NCBI GenBank assembly: GCA_030625775.1
Contig: DAOUQC010000057.1
Coordinates: 1 to 33,577, forward strand
Origin: Verrucomicrobiota bacterium
GTDB taxonomy: Bacteria; Verrucomicrobiota; Verrucomicrobiia; Verrucomicrobiales; DEV007
Reading direction: 5' to 3'
DNA length: 33,577 bases
Shown: one piece after another, positions 25,310 through 33,391 of the stretch
How positions within the stretch are numbered: the stretch's first letter is position 1
Layout of the letters: the number at the start of each line of letters is the position of its first letter
Program-made: the position numbers and the translations under genes
The notes under the pieces: generated by a model
Databases searched by the model: none
The model's input: only the letters and a program-made list of their open reading frames with translations
What the model was told of the DNA's origin: nothing

Positions 25310-25723
25310 TCATCCTGCCACGAGCAATTTCACCCCTTCTTTTTCTGCAGCTCGATTCAAAGCTTTGTCACTGCTTGCCAGGGGCACTTTGTTGTCTATC
25401 GCCACTCTCAGATATTCCGCATCATAGGCCGAAAGCTGATGCTTGGTAGCCAACTGCTCTAAAATCTCCAGCGAAGCAATTGATAAACCAGCAGCTAAAC
25501 GTAATGGTAATTTGCGAATTTGCTCTAAAGCACTCAGACGAACAACACGGGTAATCTGCTTACGGCGCTCCATCACTAACAAAGTATTGGTGATTTCTAG
25601 CAACCACAAAGAGGGCACCAACATAACTTTTCCACTATCCAAACTATCGAGAACCTTTTCGGCATAAACATCCTGCTCATTCAAAAACCAGGCTGCCGCT
25701 ACTGAATTATCAACGACGATCAC
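25310..25723 (-). CDS. PIN-domain toxin (VapC-like ribonuclease)
   Basis: The 137-residue protein is a PIN-fold Mg2+-dependent ribonuclease. The four acidic residues are in place: D5 in VVDNSVAAAWFL, E43 in LWLLEITNTL, D101 in LSAYDAEYLRVA and D119 in LASSDKALNRAA. VapC-type toxins cut tRNA or rRNA until blocked by the antitoxin. Its start overlaps the stop of the upstream antitoxin gene by four bases, so the pair is coupled. The pair sits between the cyclase-like gene and the sensor kinase operon. Confidence 0.9.
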   Translation of the reverse strand: MIVVDNSVAAAWFLNEQDVYAEKVLDSLDSGKVMLVPSLWLLEITNTLLVMERRKQITRVVRLSALEQIRKLPLRLAAGLSIASLEILEQLATKHQLSAYDAEYLRVAIDNKVPLASSDKALNRAAEKEGVKLLVAG

Positions 25724-25968
25724 CTTCGCCCTTCCAATTTGGCAGATTGAATATCTTCAAATTTTATATTAAGAGCCCCTACCTGATGCCGTTGACGGAA
25801 ATCCGCAAAACTGGCTTGTAAACCTCCATTGACGACAGGAGCCGAATACTGGGAAAGCACCGCAACGGGATGGCCCCGCCGCTTGATCACAATCGACTCT
25901 CCCTCACTCACCCGATCCAATAATTTAGCAAAGTGTGTCTTTGCCTCGTAAGATCCAACCGCCTCCAT
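25720..25968 (-). CDS. Phd/YefM-type antitoxin
   Basis: The 82-residue protein starts with EAVGSYEAKTHFAKLLDRVSEGESIVIKRRGHPVAVL, the typical Phd/YefM dimerising DNA-binding fold that represses its own promoter. The C-terminal part (ASFADFRQRHQ and after) is the toxin-neutralising segment. It is cognate to the PIN toxin that follows with an ATGA overlap. Phd-type antitoxins with PIN toxins are common in Verrucomicrobia and Cyanobacteria. Confidence 0.9.
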   Translation of the reverse strand: MEAVGSYEAKTHFAKLLDRVSEGESIVIKRRGHPVAVLSQYSAPVVNGGLQASFADFRQRHQVGALNIKFEDIQSAKLEGRR

Positions 25969-25998
25969 ACGACCAGTCTACACCCAAACCGACTAGTT

Positions 25999-28395
25999 TC
26001 AAGATTTTAACACATCCTTCACCACTCGAATCAAATCCTGCGGCGGATAGGGTTTAGGCAGCACGGCGACAAAACCATACTCTTCTGGCTTCGCCATCGC
26101 GGGGGCATCGGAATAGCCACTTGATACGATCGCCCGCACTTTTGGATCGATCACCTGCAAGGACTCCATCATTTCAACACCGCCCACACCACCTTCAATC
26201 GTCAAGTCACTCAAGACCAAATCAAACGGCCGTCCAATCTCCATCGCCTCTTGATACAAACGAATCGTCTCCTTGCCTTCGATGCTTTCCACCACTTCAT
26301 AACCCTGTTTGCACAAACAGCGCACGATCAATTGACGGATCAAATGTTCGTCTTCCAGAATCAAAATGCGCGGTGCTCCCTCTCGAACAGGGCCGTTTTC
26401 CACATAAATTCCTGGCCGGACATCTACCAGTACCTCCTCTTCATCAAGCTCCACCCCGACTTTATCCGTGCTCAACTCCAAGGGCAAAAACAGATTCACT
26501 TGCGTGCCCCTGCCCGGCTCGGAGCTCAAGTCCAAATGCCCGCGGTGGGCTTTGGCAATCGATTCGCAAACTGTCAGCCCGATGCCACTGGCATTATCCT
26601 CTTTACGGGTGGTAAAATAAGGCTCAAACACTCTGGTGGAAATTGATTCATCCATACCGTGACCGCTGTCGATGATCTTTATCACCACATAGGATTCGGC
26701 TTTTTCATCACCACCCTCGTAATCCACAGCATCCAGCCATGCGTCCTCCATACTCAGCTCACACACCGCCTCCAAACGGCCTCCGTTCGGCATCGCTTCT
26801 TCAGCATTCTTGATCAGGTTTTCCAACAGCAGGGCAATTTGCTCAGGATCGATCCGCACCCTCAAAGAGGGATCCTCGCAAGTCATCTGGTAGCGAATCT
26901 TCGTATGGCTTTTACGGTGTTCCTCAAGCACCCTGCGCAGCACCCCCGCCACTTTGGTTTCCGTCAAAATGGGAACCCCGCCCTTGGTAAAAGTCATCAA
27001 CTGCTGCACCAGACGCCGCGCCTGGTCTGCCGCCAGCGAAGACGCCGTCACCTCACTCTGAAAACCCCTGTCATCGAGATAACGATCCTTAATCAGTGAA
27101 AGGTTTCCGATCAACACCGTCAACAGATTGTTAAAATCATGAGTGAACCCACGAGCCAATAAACTCAAGCCTTCCAAACGGTGAGCACGAAGTTCCAGTT
27201 GCGATTCCTGCTTGCGGGCCGTCGCATCCCGCAACAGAATCAGCCAGCCCTTGGCACGAGGGTACACATTCAGTTCGAACCAGCGCTCACTTTCCTCATC
27301 GTGAATTTCAAAACATTGCCGTCGGCCGCTTTCCCGGACCTCTTTCAATTTAGCCCCACATTGATCCCCTGCTGATTGCGAAAACAATTGGCGAAAGCCC
27401 TGCCCAATCAGTAAACCTTCACCATTACTCAAACAGGCACTGGCTTCCGGATTTGCATAACTTACAATCTCACCTTCATCAAGAGTCAATAAAGGATCCG
27501 TAATACCCTCAATCAAACGCGACGACCGCTCCCGTTCAACTCCCACTCGCTCACCCGGCCCAAGCTCCTCACGACTTTCACCCTCCGTGTATTCAAACAG
27601 CTCGCAAAACGGGACATAAGGGGCTTCTTCATCTGTCCCGCCCTCTGGATCGACCGCCAATCCTTCCTCCCATAGGCGAAACAAAGTCAGCAAACCTATC
27701 ACTTCTCCCTTTTCGTCTCTCAGGGGTGCGGATCGTTCTATGATTTTGATCTCATGACCTTCTGCTGCCGTCAAAATCAATACTCGCCCGGCCCCACCCT
27801 TCATCGACGACGATGCAGCTTCTGCTCCATGATCCCTGACATTCAACACCCGGGACAAAGCTTGCCCTATCACCTGCTCGGCCTTGCAAGCCGTCAGACT
27901 TTCGGCAGCTGAATTGAAAAACGTAATCCGCCCTTCTAGATCGGAGGCAATCACCGCCTCATTCAAGCCCTTCAGAGTATTTAAAAATCGATCACCTCGC
28001 TCTTCGAGATCACGCTGCAATTGATTGTGCTCAACCGCCCCCTCGACAGCTGCCTGCAGTTCCCAGGCACTGAAAGGCTTACGCAAAAATCCTGCCGGAT
28101 GCACCGCCCTGGCCCGGTTAAAACTCTCCTCATTGGAAAATCCCGTCATGAAAACCACCGGTGCTGCACACACTTCGCACAGGCGTTTGGCCGCTTCAAT
28201 TCCATCATCCCCTCTGCCAAGACGCAAATCCACCAACAACAAGTCAGGTTGGCGCCCGCGCAGCAATTCCAAAGCCCGTTCAACACTATCCGCCAAACCC
28301 AGCACGCCATAACCACGGCGAGCCAGAGTATCACTCAGATCACTACCGACGATGGCATCGCTCTCTAATATCAGGATCTGGAGTGCCTCACTCAT
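25999..28395 (-). CDS. Hybrid sensor histidine kinase with receivers at both ends
   Basis: The 798-residue cytoplasmic protein has, in order: a receiver (about 5-122; E11, D13, phospho-acceptor D56, K in LRKPF), a PAS domain (about 140-250), a second PAS (about 292-395), a HisKA region with FTHDFNNLL (H419), an HATPase with NAEEAMPNGG, IDSGHGMDESI and SGIGLTVCESIAKAHRG, and a C-terminal receiver (ILILEDE, DLVLSDLTIEGG, LPKPYP). All catalytic boxes appear intact. No membrane segment is seen. The gene follows the 778-residue PAS kinase by 20 bases and has AGGA upstream of its ATG, so the two form an operon. The input signal and output are unknown; no DNA-binding output domain is encoded. Confidence 0.92.
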   Translation of the reverse strand: MSEALQILILESDAIVGSDLSDTLARRGYGVLGLADSVERALELLRGRQPDLLLVDLRLGRGDDGIEAAKRLCEVCAAPVVFMTGFSNEESFNRARAVHPAGFLRKPFSAWELQAAVEGAVEHNQLQRDLEERGDRFLNTLKGLNEAVIASDLEGRITFFNSAAESLTACKAEQVIGQALSRVLNVRDHGAEAASSSMKGGAGRVLILTAAEGHEIKIIERSAPLRDEKGEVIGLLTLFRLWEEGLAVDPEGGTDEEAPYVPFCELFEYTEGESREELGPGERVGVERERSSRLIEGITDPLLTLDEGEIVSYANPEASACLSNGEGLLIGQGFRQLFSQSAGDQCGAKLKEVRESGRRQCFEIHDEESERWFELNVYPRAKGWLILLRDATARKQESQLELRAHRLEGLSLLARGFTHDFNNLLTVLIGNLSLIKDRYLDDRGFQSEVTASSLAADQARRLVQQLMTFTKGGVPILTETKVAGVLRRVLEEHRKSHTKIRYQMTCEDPSLRVRIDPEQIALLLENLIKNAEEAMPNGGRLEAVCELSMEDAWLDAVDYEGGDEKAESYVVIKIIDSGHGMDESISTRVFEPYFTTRKEDNASGIGLTVCESIAKAHRGHLDLSSEPGRGTQVNLFLPLELSTDKVGVELDEEEVLVDVRPGIYVENGPVREGAPRILILEDEHLIRQLIVRCLCKQGYEVVESIEGKETIRLYQEAMEIGRPFDLVLSDLTIEGGVGGVEMMESLQVIDPKVRAIVSSGYSDAPAMAKPEEYGFVAVLPKPYPPQDLIRVVKDVLKS

Positions 28396-28415
28396 TCATT
28401 CCTGCTTCCATAATT

Positions 28416-30752
28416 TTACCTGAGCGGGAAACGAATTAAAAATTCTGTATTCTCCCCAGGTCTGATTTCCAAACGCCCTCCCAGTTGGGCCGCCAGACTT
28501 TTCACGACCCGAAAACCCAGGCTATCCACCCGGGCCAAATCGAAGCCGGACGGCAAACCCTCGCCGTTATCACCCACCAACAAAACCGCCTCACGCTCAC
28601 TGCGACGAAGCCGGACATACACCTGCCCCCCCGGCAGTTTCGCCAAACCATGCTCGATTGCGTTGCTGACCAACTCCGTCACGTACAGCCCCAATGCAAA
28701 AGCCTTGCGCACTGATAGCCCCAGGCTCACGCAGTCCACCTCCGCCTCGAGATCCAGCTCGGCAGCCAGAGGCGAACTCTGCAGCAGTTCTTCAATTAAA
28801 ACCTGCAAATATGCTGGCACTGACACCTGCATACTTCCCCCATTGATCGACTCCAGCCTTGCCTCCCGCAAACAGGCAACCGCCCGAATCCGGCCCTGGT
28901 GCTTTTGCAATACGCTGCGATGCTCCTTTTCTGTCCCCGCCGGCATAGCGTCAATTTCCAGATTCAACAAACTGGTCAGAGTCTGCAGTTGGTCAGACCA
29001 TTCACACGAGGCCAGGTCTTCATGTTCCTCATACCTGGTCAGGCCTTCTTGCTCCTCATTTTCCTCCGCTGCCAGAGATTCACCTTTCTGACAAATCACC
29101 GCCAGATATTTTCCCTGTCCACATCCCGCCACATGGGCACACGCCTGCTCTCCCCTCTCATCTGAAAATTTGAGTACCAAACCTTCATTGCAATGAAATT
29201 CCAACTCATTCAACCCCGCCCTCTCACAAGCTTGCCAGAATGCAGGTACCACCGCCTTTAAAAAGCTACCCTTTAAATTGGACAACTGCAGGCCAAATGC
29301 CCCCCCCCCATCAGCTGGACTCACATCCTCCACCTTGCCTGTGTGATCGAACAGCAAAACCAGATCAGGCACCGCCTCCAGCAAAGCCCGGTTTTGCAGC
29401 ATGCTTTCCTTCAATGCAGCTGCAGACGCCCCACCACCCTGTCCTCTATCCTCCCTTACCAAATAAGCTGTGAAAGGCCCGCCCGCTTCATCCATGAATG
29501 AAATCCCCAGAAACACCGACAGCATTTTCCCTCCATTTTTTCGCAAGCGCAAACGCAACTCCTCAGCCGCCAGTTGTGTTTCTTTCCTGGCCAGATCTTC
29601 AAACTCCCATTTATCGGCACAATCCTCCGCCAGGACAAAATCATCAAAGGCCATCGCCCGCAACTCAGTCGCCGTGTATTCCAGCATCTGCTGCAAAGCG
29701 GGGTTCACCGAACAAATCCTTCCTGTGCGATCAACCAAAGCCATGCCGACGCTTTTACTGCCAAACAGTGTCTTGAATTTCACATCACTCAATAACCACG
29801 CCTCTTCCGAGCGACAACGATCCGACACATCGCTCATCGTCAGCAACAGCCCCCCATCGCTCATCAACTTCGGACGGAACTCGATGTGCGCAAGCACTCC
29901 CGTGGCTGTACGCAAAACATAAGTACGCACCAATTGTTTCTGCCACACATGTTTGCGCCATGAAGCGATTATCTCCCGACAATGCTCCTCCCCCGGACAA
30001 ACCCTCCGTAACCAGGACTCCATGCAATCCGCCTCATCAATGCCGACACCCAACAGGTCGGCATGACGCGCATTACCATAAATAAATTTTTCATCCCGGC
30101 CCAATACCACCAGGCCATAGGGAACACTCTCCATCATTTCATACAACAAATCAGCCCCGGGCAAGTTACTCACCGCAATATTTTTACCCGCCATTTCACT
30201 CAACGCCTCGATTCGCCCAGGTGAAAGTTCGGCTGTGATTCCTTCCACGTCCCCTGACGAGCGTTGAGGAAAATTTTCCTCCTTGCCTCCCTCGTCATCC
30301 AACTCGAAGGGACTCACCAGTTCAAGGCTGGCTGGTGCTCCCTCCAGTTTCTCAAAGTGCGCGCCAATTTTCTCAAAACGATCACACAAATGATCAATCT
30401 CATCCGGCATCAGCAAAAACTCATCCCAGAGCAACCGATCAGGATGCTGCTGCCAATCGATTTCGGAACCGAAAGCAAGAGCGATCACATGGGGACTCGC
30501 ACAACCGGAAGGGGCTGCCGCTTGTTTGATCCAGGTCAAAAAATCCCGCATCTCATCCTTGATCGAGCGTACATCCACTACCACCAGCGATTCGCCCTCA
30601 TATTCATCCGGCCCGAACAAAGGCGAATCGCACTCATTCACCCCATAACCGCAACGCCGCAAAGTCTGGCACACCAGGCGCCTGACCTGCGCATCGCGAT
30701 TGATAACAAAAGCGCGCTTAATTGCCGTATGACCGTAACTCTGAGATACCAC
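28416..30752 (-). CDS. PAS-rich HisKA_2-type sensor kinase lacking the phospho-acceptor His
   Basis: The 778-residue protein begins with a receiver-like fold (AFVINRDAQVRRLVCQTLRRCGYGV, LVVVDVRS) that has lost the usual K and T positions. Three PAS-like domains follow (about 200-320, 325-445 and 455-560). The C-terminus is an HATPase of the HWE/HisKA_2 class: ELVSNAIEHGL, LVGDNGEGLPSGFD and SLGFRVVKSLAAQLGGRLEI. The DHp helix, ending LQTLTSLLNLEID with RIRAVACLREARLESI after it, matches HisKA_2 except that the H-H-R-V-K-N-N run is replaced by S-C-E-W-S-D-Q. It may be a pseudokinase or regulator of the hybrid kinase encoded next. The start is GTG at 30752; earlier starts are not apparent. Confidence 0.85.
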   Translation of the reverse strand: MVSQSYGHTAIKRAFVINRDAQVRRLVCQTLRRCGYGVNECDSPLFGPDEYEGESLVVVDVRSIKDEMRDFLTWIKQAAAPSGCASPHVIALAFGSEIDWQQHPDRLLWDEFLLMPDEIDHLCDRFEKIGAHFEKLEGAPASLELVSPFELDDEGGKEENFPQRSSGDVEGITAELSPGRIEALSEMAGKNIAVSNLPGADLLYEMMESVPYGLVVLGRDEKFIYGNARHADLLGVGIDEADCMESWLRRVCPGEEHCREIIASWRKHVWQKQLVRTYVLRTATGVLAHIEFRPKLMSDGGLLLTMSDVSDRCRSEEAWLLSDVKFKTLFGSKSVGMALVDRTGRICSVNPALQQMLEYTATELRAMAFDDFVLAEDCADKWEFEDLARKETQLAAEELRLRLRKNGGKMLSVFLGISFMDEAGGPFTAYLVREDRGQGGGASAAALKESMLQNRALLEAVPDLVLLFDHTGKVEDVSPADGGGAFGLQLSNLKGSFLKAVVPAFWQACERAGLNELEFHCNEGLVLKFSDERGEQACAHVAGCGQGKYLAVICQKGESLAAEENEEQEGLTRYEEHEDLASCEWSDQLQTLTSLLNLEIDAMPAGTEKEHRSVLQKHQGRIRAVACLREARLESINGGSMQVSVPAYLQVLIEELLQSSPLAAELDLEAEVDCVSLGLSVRKAFALGLYVTELVSNAIEHGLAKLPGGQVYVRLRRSEREAVLLVGDNGEGLPSGFDLARVDSLGFRVVKSLAAQLGGRLEIRPGENTEFLIRFPLR

Positions 30753-30773
30753 CTGAGAATCAAATTTGAGAAA

Positions 30774-30802
30774 ATTCTAAAACTTGATATTTAAGATGTC
30801 CG
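30774..30802 (-). promoter_or_regulatory. Candidate promoter of the sensor kinase operon
   Basis: On the minus strand, CGGACA (30802-30797) and TAGAAT (30779-30774) are 17 bases apart, with an A+T-rich spacer. A start near 30767 would leave a 15-base leader before the GTG at 30752. The match is moderate in the -35 box and good in the -10 box. Confidence 0.35.
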
Positions 30803-30950
30803 AACCACTTCATCAAGCATAAAACTGTCTCAACTCGATAAAAAGCTGATTCTGACTCAAACATTTGTGCCTCTTTCACTCCTGAAGCCTCTCTCTCACC
30901 AAAAAGCATCTTCTCAGGCCCTGCTGTCGTAAATTATGCTTATACAGAAC

Positions 30951-31190
30951 ATGACTATGGAAAAACACGACCTGATCCACGAATTCCCTGAACTGAAAGA
31001 AAAAATCCACCAGCTCAAAGTGGCTAACCATCACTTTCGCAAGCTGTTTGACGAATATCACGAAGTTGACCATGGCGTCCACCGAATCGAAACCGGAGCT
31101 GAAAACACCTCGGATGAAGTTCTCAACGGGCTCCGTAAAAACCGCCTCCACCTGAAAGACAAGCTTTTCCAAATTCTCCATCAGCCGTAG
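30951..31190 (+). CDS. YdcH/DUF465 family small protein
   Basis: From ATG at 30951 the product has 79 residues. MTMEKHDLIHEFPELKEKI, FRKLFDEYHEVDHGVHRIE and LRKNRLHLKDKLFQIL match the DUF465 (YdcH) pattern of two antiparallel helices. These cytoplasmic proteins are conserved but lack a defined role. The frame is open for five more codons to 30936; MTMEKHD matches homologue starts better. The gene is divergent from the kinase operon. Confidence 0.88.
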   Translation: MTMEKHDLIHEFPELKEKIHQLKVANHHFRKLFDEYHEVDHGVHRIETGAENTSDEVLNGLRKNRLHLKDKLFQILHQP

Positions 31191-31217
31191 GCTTCTCTCT
31201 CCTTACTACTAAGCCTC

Positions 31218-31246
31218 TTGTTCAAATTGCGTATTTGATATATAGT
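31218..31246 (+). promoter_or_regulatory. Candidate promoter for the U32 gene
   Basis: TTGTTC (31218-31223) and TATAGT (31241-31246) are separated by 17 bases. A start near 31253 would give a leader of about 90 bases before ATG 31345, containing a hairpin and a tiny upstream frame. Confidence 0.5.
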
Positions 31247-31262
31247 GGCTGTGAATCAACGT

Positions 31263-31280
31263 GGCCATATGCTTATGGCC
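31263..31280 (+). promoter_or_regulatory. Leader hairpin before the U32 gene
   Basis: GGCCATA and TATGGCC form a perfect seven-base-pair stem around TGCT, about ten bases after the predicted transcription start. It may stabilise the leader RNA or take part in regulation; it lacks features of a terminator. Confidence 0.4.
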
Positions 31281-31344
31281 CGGTGATCCCAATGATCCTC
31301 CAATGATCCATTTCCCAGGGGTCAGTCACATTTCCAACTGCCGC

Positions 31345-32616
31345 ATGTTATATCCAAATACAGAATTGCTGTCGCCAGCGGGATGTTACCCTTCCTTGAG
31401 GGCTGCAATCAGTAATGGGGCTGATTCGGTGTATTTTGGACTCGCCCAGCTGAACATGCGTGCCAAGGCGCGGCGAAGTTTTCACCTCGAAGACCTGCCC
31501 GAAATCATTCGCATCTGCAAAGAGAGTAAGGTGAAAAGCTGCCTGACGCTCAACACCCTGCTCTATGAACACGACTTGAAGCTTGCTCGCAACCTTCTCG
31601 AAACCGCTCGTGATCACGACGTGACAGCCGTGATCGCCTCCGACATGGCGGCGATTCAAATTGCCAATGAGATCGGACTCGAAGTCCACATCTCCACCCA
31701 ACTATCCATTTCCAATTACGAGTCGCTCAAATTTTACTCCCAGTTCTGTGACCGCATCGTGCTCGCCCGTGAGCTTAACCTGAAGATGATCCGCAGCATC
31801 TTCGACAAAATGCAGCAGAATGATCTACGAGGAAAATCAGGTCGACCAATGGAACTCGAAGCTTTCGCCCACGGCGCTCTTTGCATTGCCGTATCCGGAC
31901 GCTGCGGCATGTCACTCTACACCGACAATTCCTCCGCCAACCGCGGAGCCTGCATCCAGAACTGCCGTAAGGAATACATCGTCAAGGATACTGAGTCGGG
32001 CAAGGAACTCAAGGTGGACAACAATCTCATCATGTCGCCCAACGATATCAAGACGATTGAGTTCCTCGACGAAGTATTGGGCGCCGGAATCCGCATTCTA
32101 AAAATCGAAGGGCGTGGGCGTGCACCGGAATACGTCGGTGCCGTCACCAAAGCCTACCGCCTGGCCATGGATGCGGTACAAGACGGCACTTACTCACAGG
32201 AACTTGTCGCCTCGCTGATGCCCGAGGTGGAAAAAGTTTACAATCGCGGATTCTCCGACGGTTATTACCTTGGCCGTCAGCAAGGTTGGTCCGGCACCGC
32301 CGGCAGCAAAGCCAGTCACCGCAAAACTTTTGTCGGCACCATCCAGAACCATTACAAAAAAGCCGGAGTGATCGAACTCCTGACCGAAGCCACTGGGCTG
32401 GAAATCGGTGATGAATACCTCATCATCGGCGATACCACTGGTGTGGTGGAGGGAAAAATCGAATCCATGCGTGTGCTGGATGGCGAAGAAATGCTAGAGC
32501 AAAATTCTGCACCCAGAGGTGCTACCGTTACCCTGAAACAATCCGGCAAGGTTCGCCACGGTGATAAATTTTACAAACTCGAAGCCGTCCCTGCTCCACA
32601 AACCGCCAAAGCCTGA
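31345..32616 (+). CDS. Peptidase U32 family protein (TrhP/UbiU-like)
   Basis: From ATG at 31345 the protein has 423 residues. [26 protein letters not shown] is the U32 N-terminal signature, and [29 protein letters not shown] carries the four conserved cysteines (near 31882, 31902, 31951 and 31963) that hold an iron-sulfur cluster in TrhP and UbiU/V. A beta domain ([33 protein letters not shown]) follows, as in TrhP, which hydroxylates tRNA uridine 34 using prephenate. The substrate here is an inference. The frame is open to 31261, but the added part lacks conservation and covers the leader hairpin; 31303 is a possible intermediate start. A ferredoxin follows after seven bases. Confidence 0.88.
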   Translation: MLYPNTELLSPAGCYPSLRAAISNGADSVYFGLAQLNMRAKARRSFHLEDLPEIIRICKESKVKSCLTLNTLLYEHDLKLARNLLETARDHDVTAVIASDMAAIQIANEIGLEVHISTQLSISNYESLKFYSQFCDRIVLARELNLKMIRSIFDKMQQNDLRGKSGRPMELEAFAHGALCIAVSGRCGMSLYTDNSSANRGACIQNCRKEYIVKDTESGKELKVDNNLIMSPNDIKTIEFLDEVLGAGIRILKIEGRGRAPEYVGAVTKAYRLAMDAVQDGTYSQELVASLMPEVEKVYNRGFSDGYYLGRQQGWSGTAGSKASHRKTFVGTIQNHYKKAGVIELLTEATGLEIGDEYLIIGDTTGVVEGKIESMRVLDGEEMLEQNSAPRGATVTLKQSGKVRHGDKFYKLEAVPAPQTAKA

Positions 32617-32623
32617 TCGTGCG

Positions 32624-32839
32624 ATGAGAATCCGGCACAAAAAAAACGAGTGCATCGGCTGCGCCCTCTGTGAACAGGAAGCTCCCGAATATTTCACCAT
32701 GGATGAAGAAGGCATGGCCACCCTGCTAGACTTTGTGCAACAAGGTGTTTTCCAGCAGGGTCAAGGACTGGAAGTCGACCGCGCCAAACTCACCCGTGCC
32801 ACCGAAGGCTGCCCGGTGAACATCATCCACGTGGATTGA
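32624..32839 (+). CDS. Single-cluster ferredoxin
   Basis: From ATG at 32624 the product has 71 residues. MRIRHKKNECIGCALCEQEAPEYF has C10, C13 and C16, and the last cysteine is C63 in TEGCPVNIIHVD. This is the single [4Fe-4S] (or [3Fe-4S]) ferredoxin pattern C-x2-C-x2-C plus C-P. It is a soluble electron carrier. The start lies seven bases after the U32 stop, so the pair is very probably one transcript, and it could supply electrons to the U32 protein. Longer frames upstream (to 32561) overlap the U32 gene and are not used. Confidence 0.92.
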   Translation: MRIRHKKNECIGCALCEQEAPEYFTMDEEGMATLLDFVQQGVFQQGQGLEVDRAKLTRATEGCPVNIIHVD

Positions 32840-32949
32840 GGCCACCCTAAGGTAGGTATTCCCTGACGGATTCCCTACAACGCTTCTTCCTAGTCCTGTG
32901 AAAGATGATGAAAAGTATCAGCGAGCTATATAGAAGCGGTTTCATTTAT

Positions 32950-33064
32950 CGTCGAACGTGTGAGTCATCCGAATGCCTGACCGAGGGCGACCTTTGACTT
33001 CTGGTTTAATAATTGAATGATCATAAAAATTTAACTGGAGGCGGGTCAGGTGTTCGGTTCGACG
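32950..33064. repeat. Long imperfect inverted repeat, attC-like in outline
   Basis: CGTCGAAC (32950-32957) is complementary to GTTCGACG (33057-33064). Inside, CCGAATGCCTGACC (32969-32982) pairs with GGTCAGGTGTTCGG (33044-33057), with two G-T wobbles in the middle. The loop is 61 bases. In minus orientation it starts 15 bases after the ParE-like toxin stop, which is where an integron attC would lie, and the total of 115 bases is in the attC range. But one arm has an 11-base spacer absent from the other, the GTT box is not the usual GTTRRRY, and no second copy is seen. Confidence 0.4.
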
Positions 33065-33079
33065 TTTTGTTCTCTCCTT

Positions 33080-33391
33080 TTAGCTTTTGAACCGCCTCAT
33101 ACCAAAAGACGGCTTCTGACTGTCGTGCCTGAGAACCCAAACCCGAACTCCACTGTCCCGAACATCATAGAGAAAATGATACGGGAAACGATATAGATTG
33201 CATCGGCGTAGTCCGCTGGCATCAAAATGGAAAATCTGCGGATTCTCTACAGCCTTTCGTAGCCCACTAATAAACTCCTCGTAAAAATCGTCACCCAACT
33301 TATCAGAAATGAAAAAATACTTCTCCAAAATCTCGTTAAGGTCCGATTGAACCCGCCTGTGAAATCTAGCTTCCACTGCGCTTAATGCCAC
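33080..33391 (-). CDS. ParE/RelE-family toxin
   Basis: The 103-residue protein starts with GTG at 33391. The helix hairpin (VQSDLNEILEKYFFISDKLGDDFYEEF) and the strands LRRCNLYRFPYHFLYDV, VRVWVLRHDSQKP match the ParE/RelE superfamily fold, whose members inhibit gyrase or cut mRNA. Which activity applies is unclear. It overlaps the 3' end of the antitoxin gene by 26 bases in a different frame. A later GTG (33376) would still give most of the fold. Confidence 0.85.
   Translation of the reverse strand: MALSAVEARFHRRVQSDLNEILEKYFFISDKLGDDFYEEFISGLRKAVENPQIFHFDASGLRRCNLYRFPYHFLYDVRDSGVRVWVLRHDSQKPSFGMRRFKS

Noticed and set aside
33056-33075. GGTTCGACG resembling a tRNA T-loop
   Set aside because: There is no paired T-stem or acceptor stem; the sequence is part of the inverted repeat.
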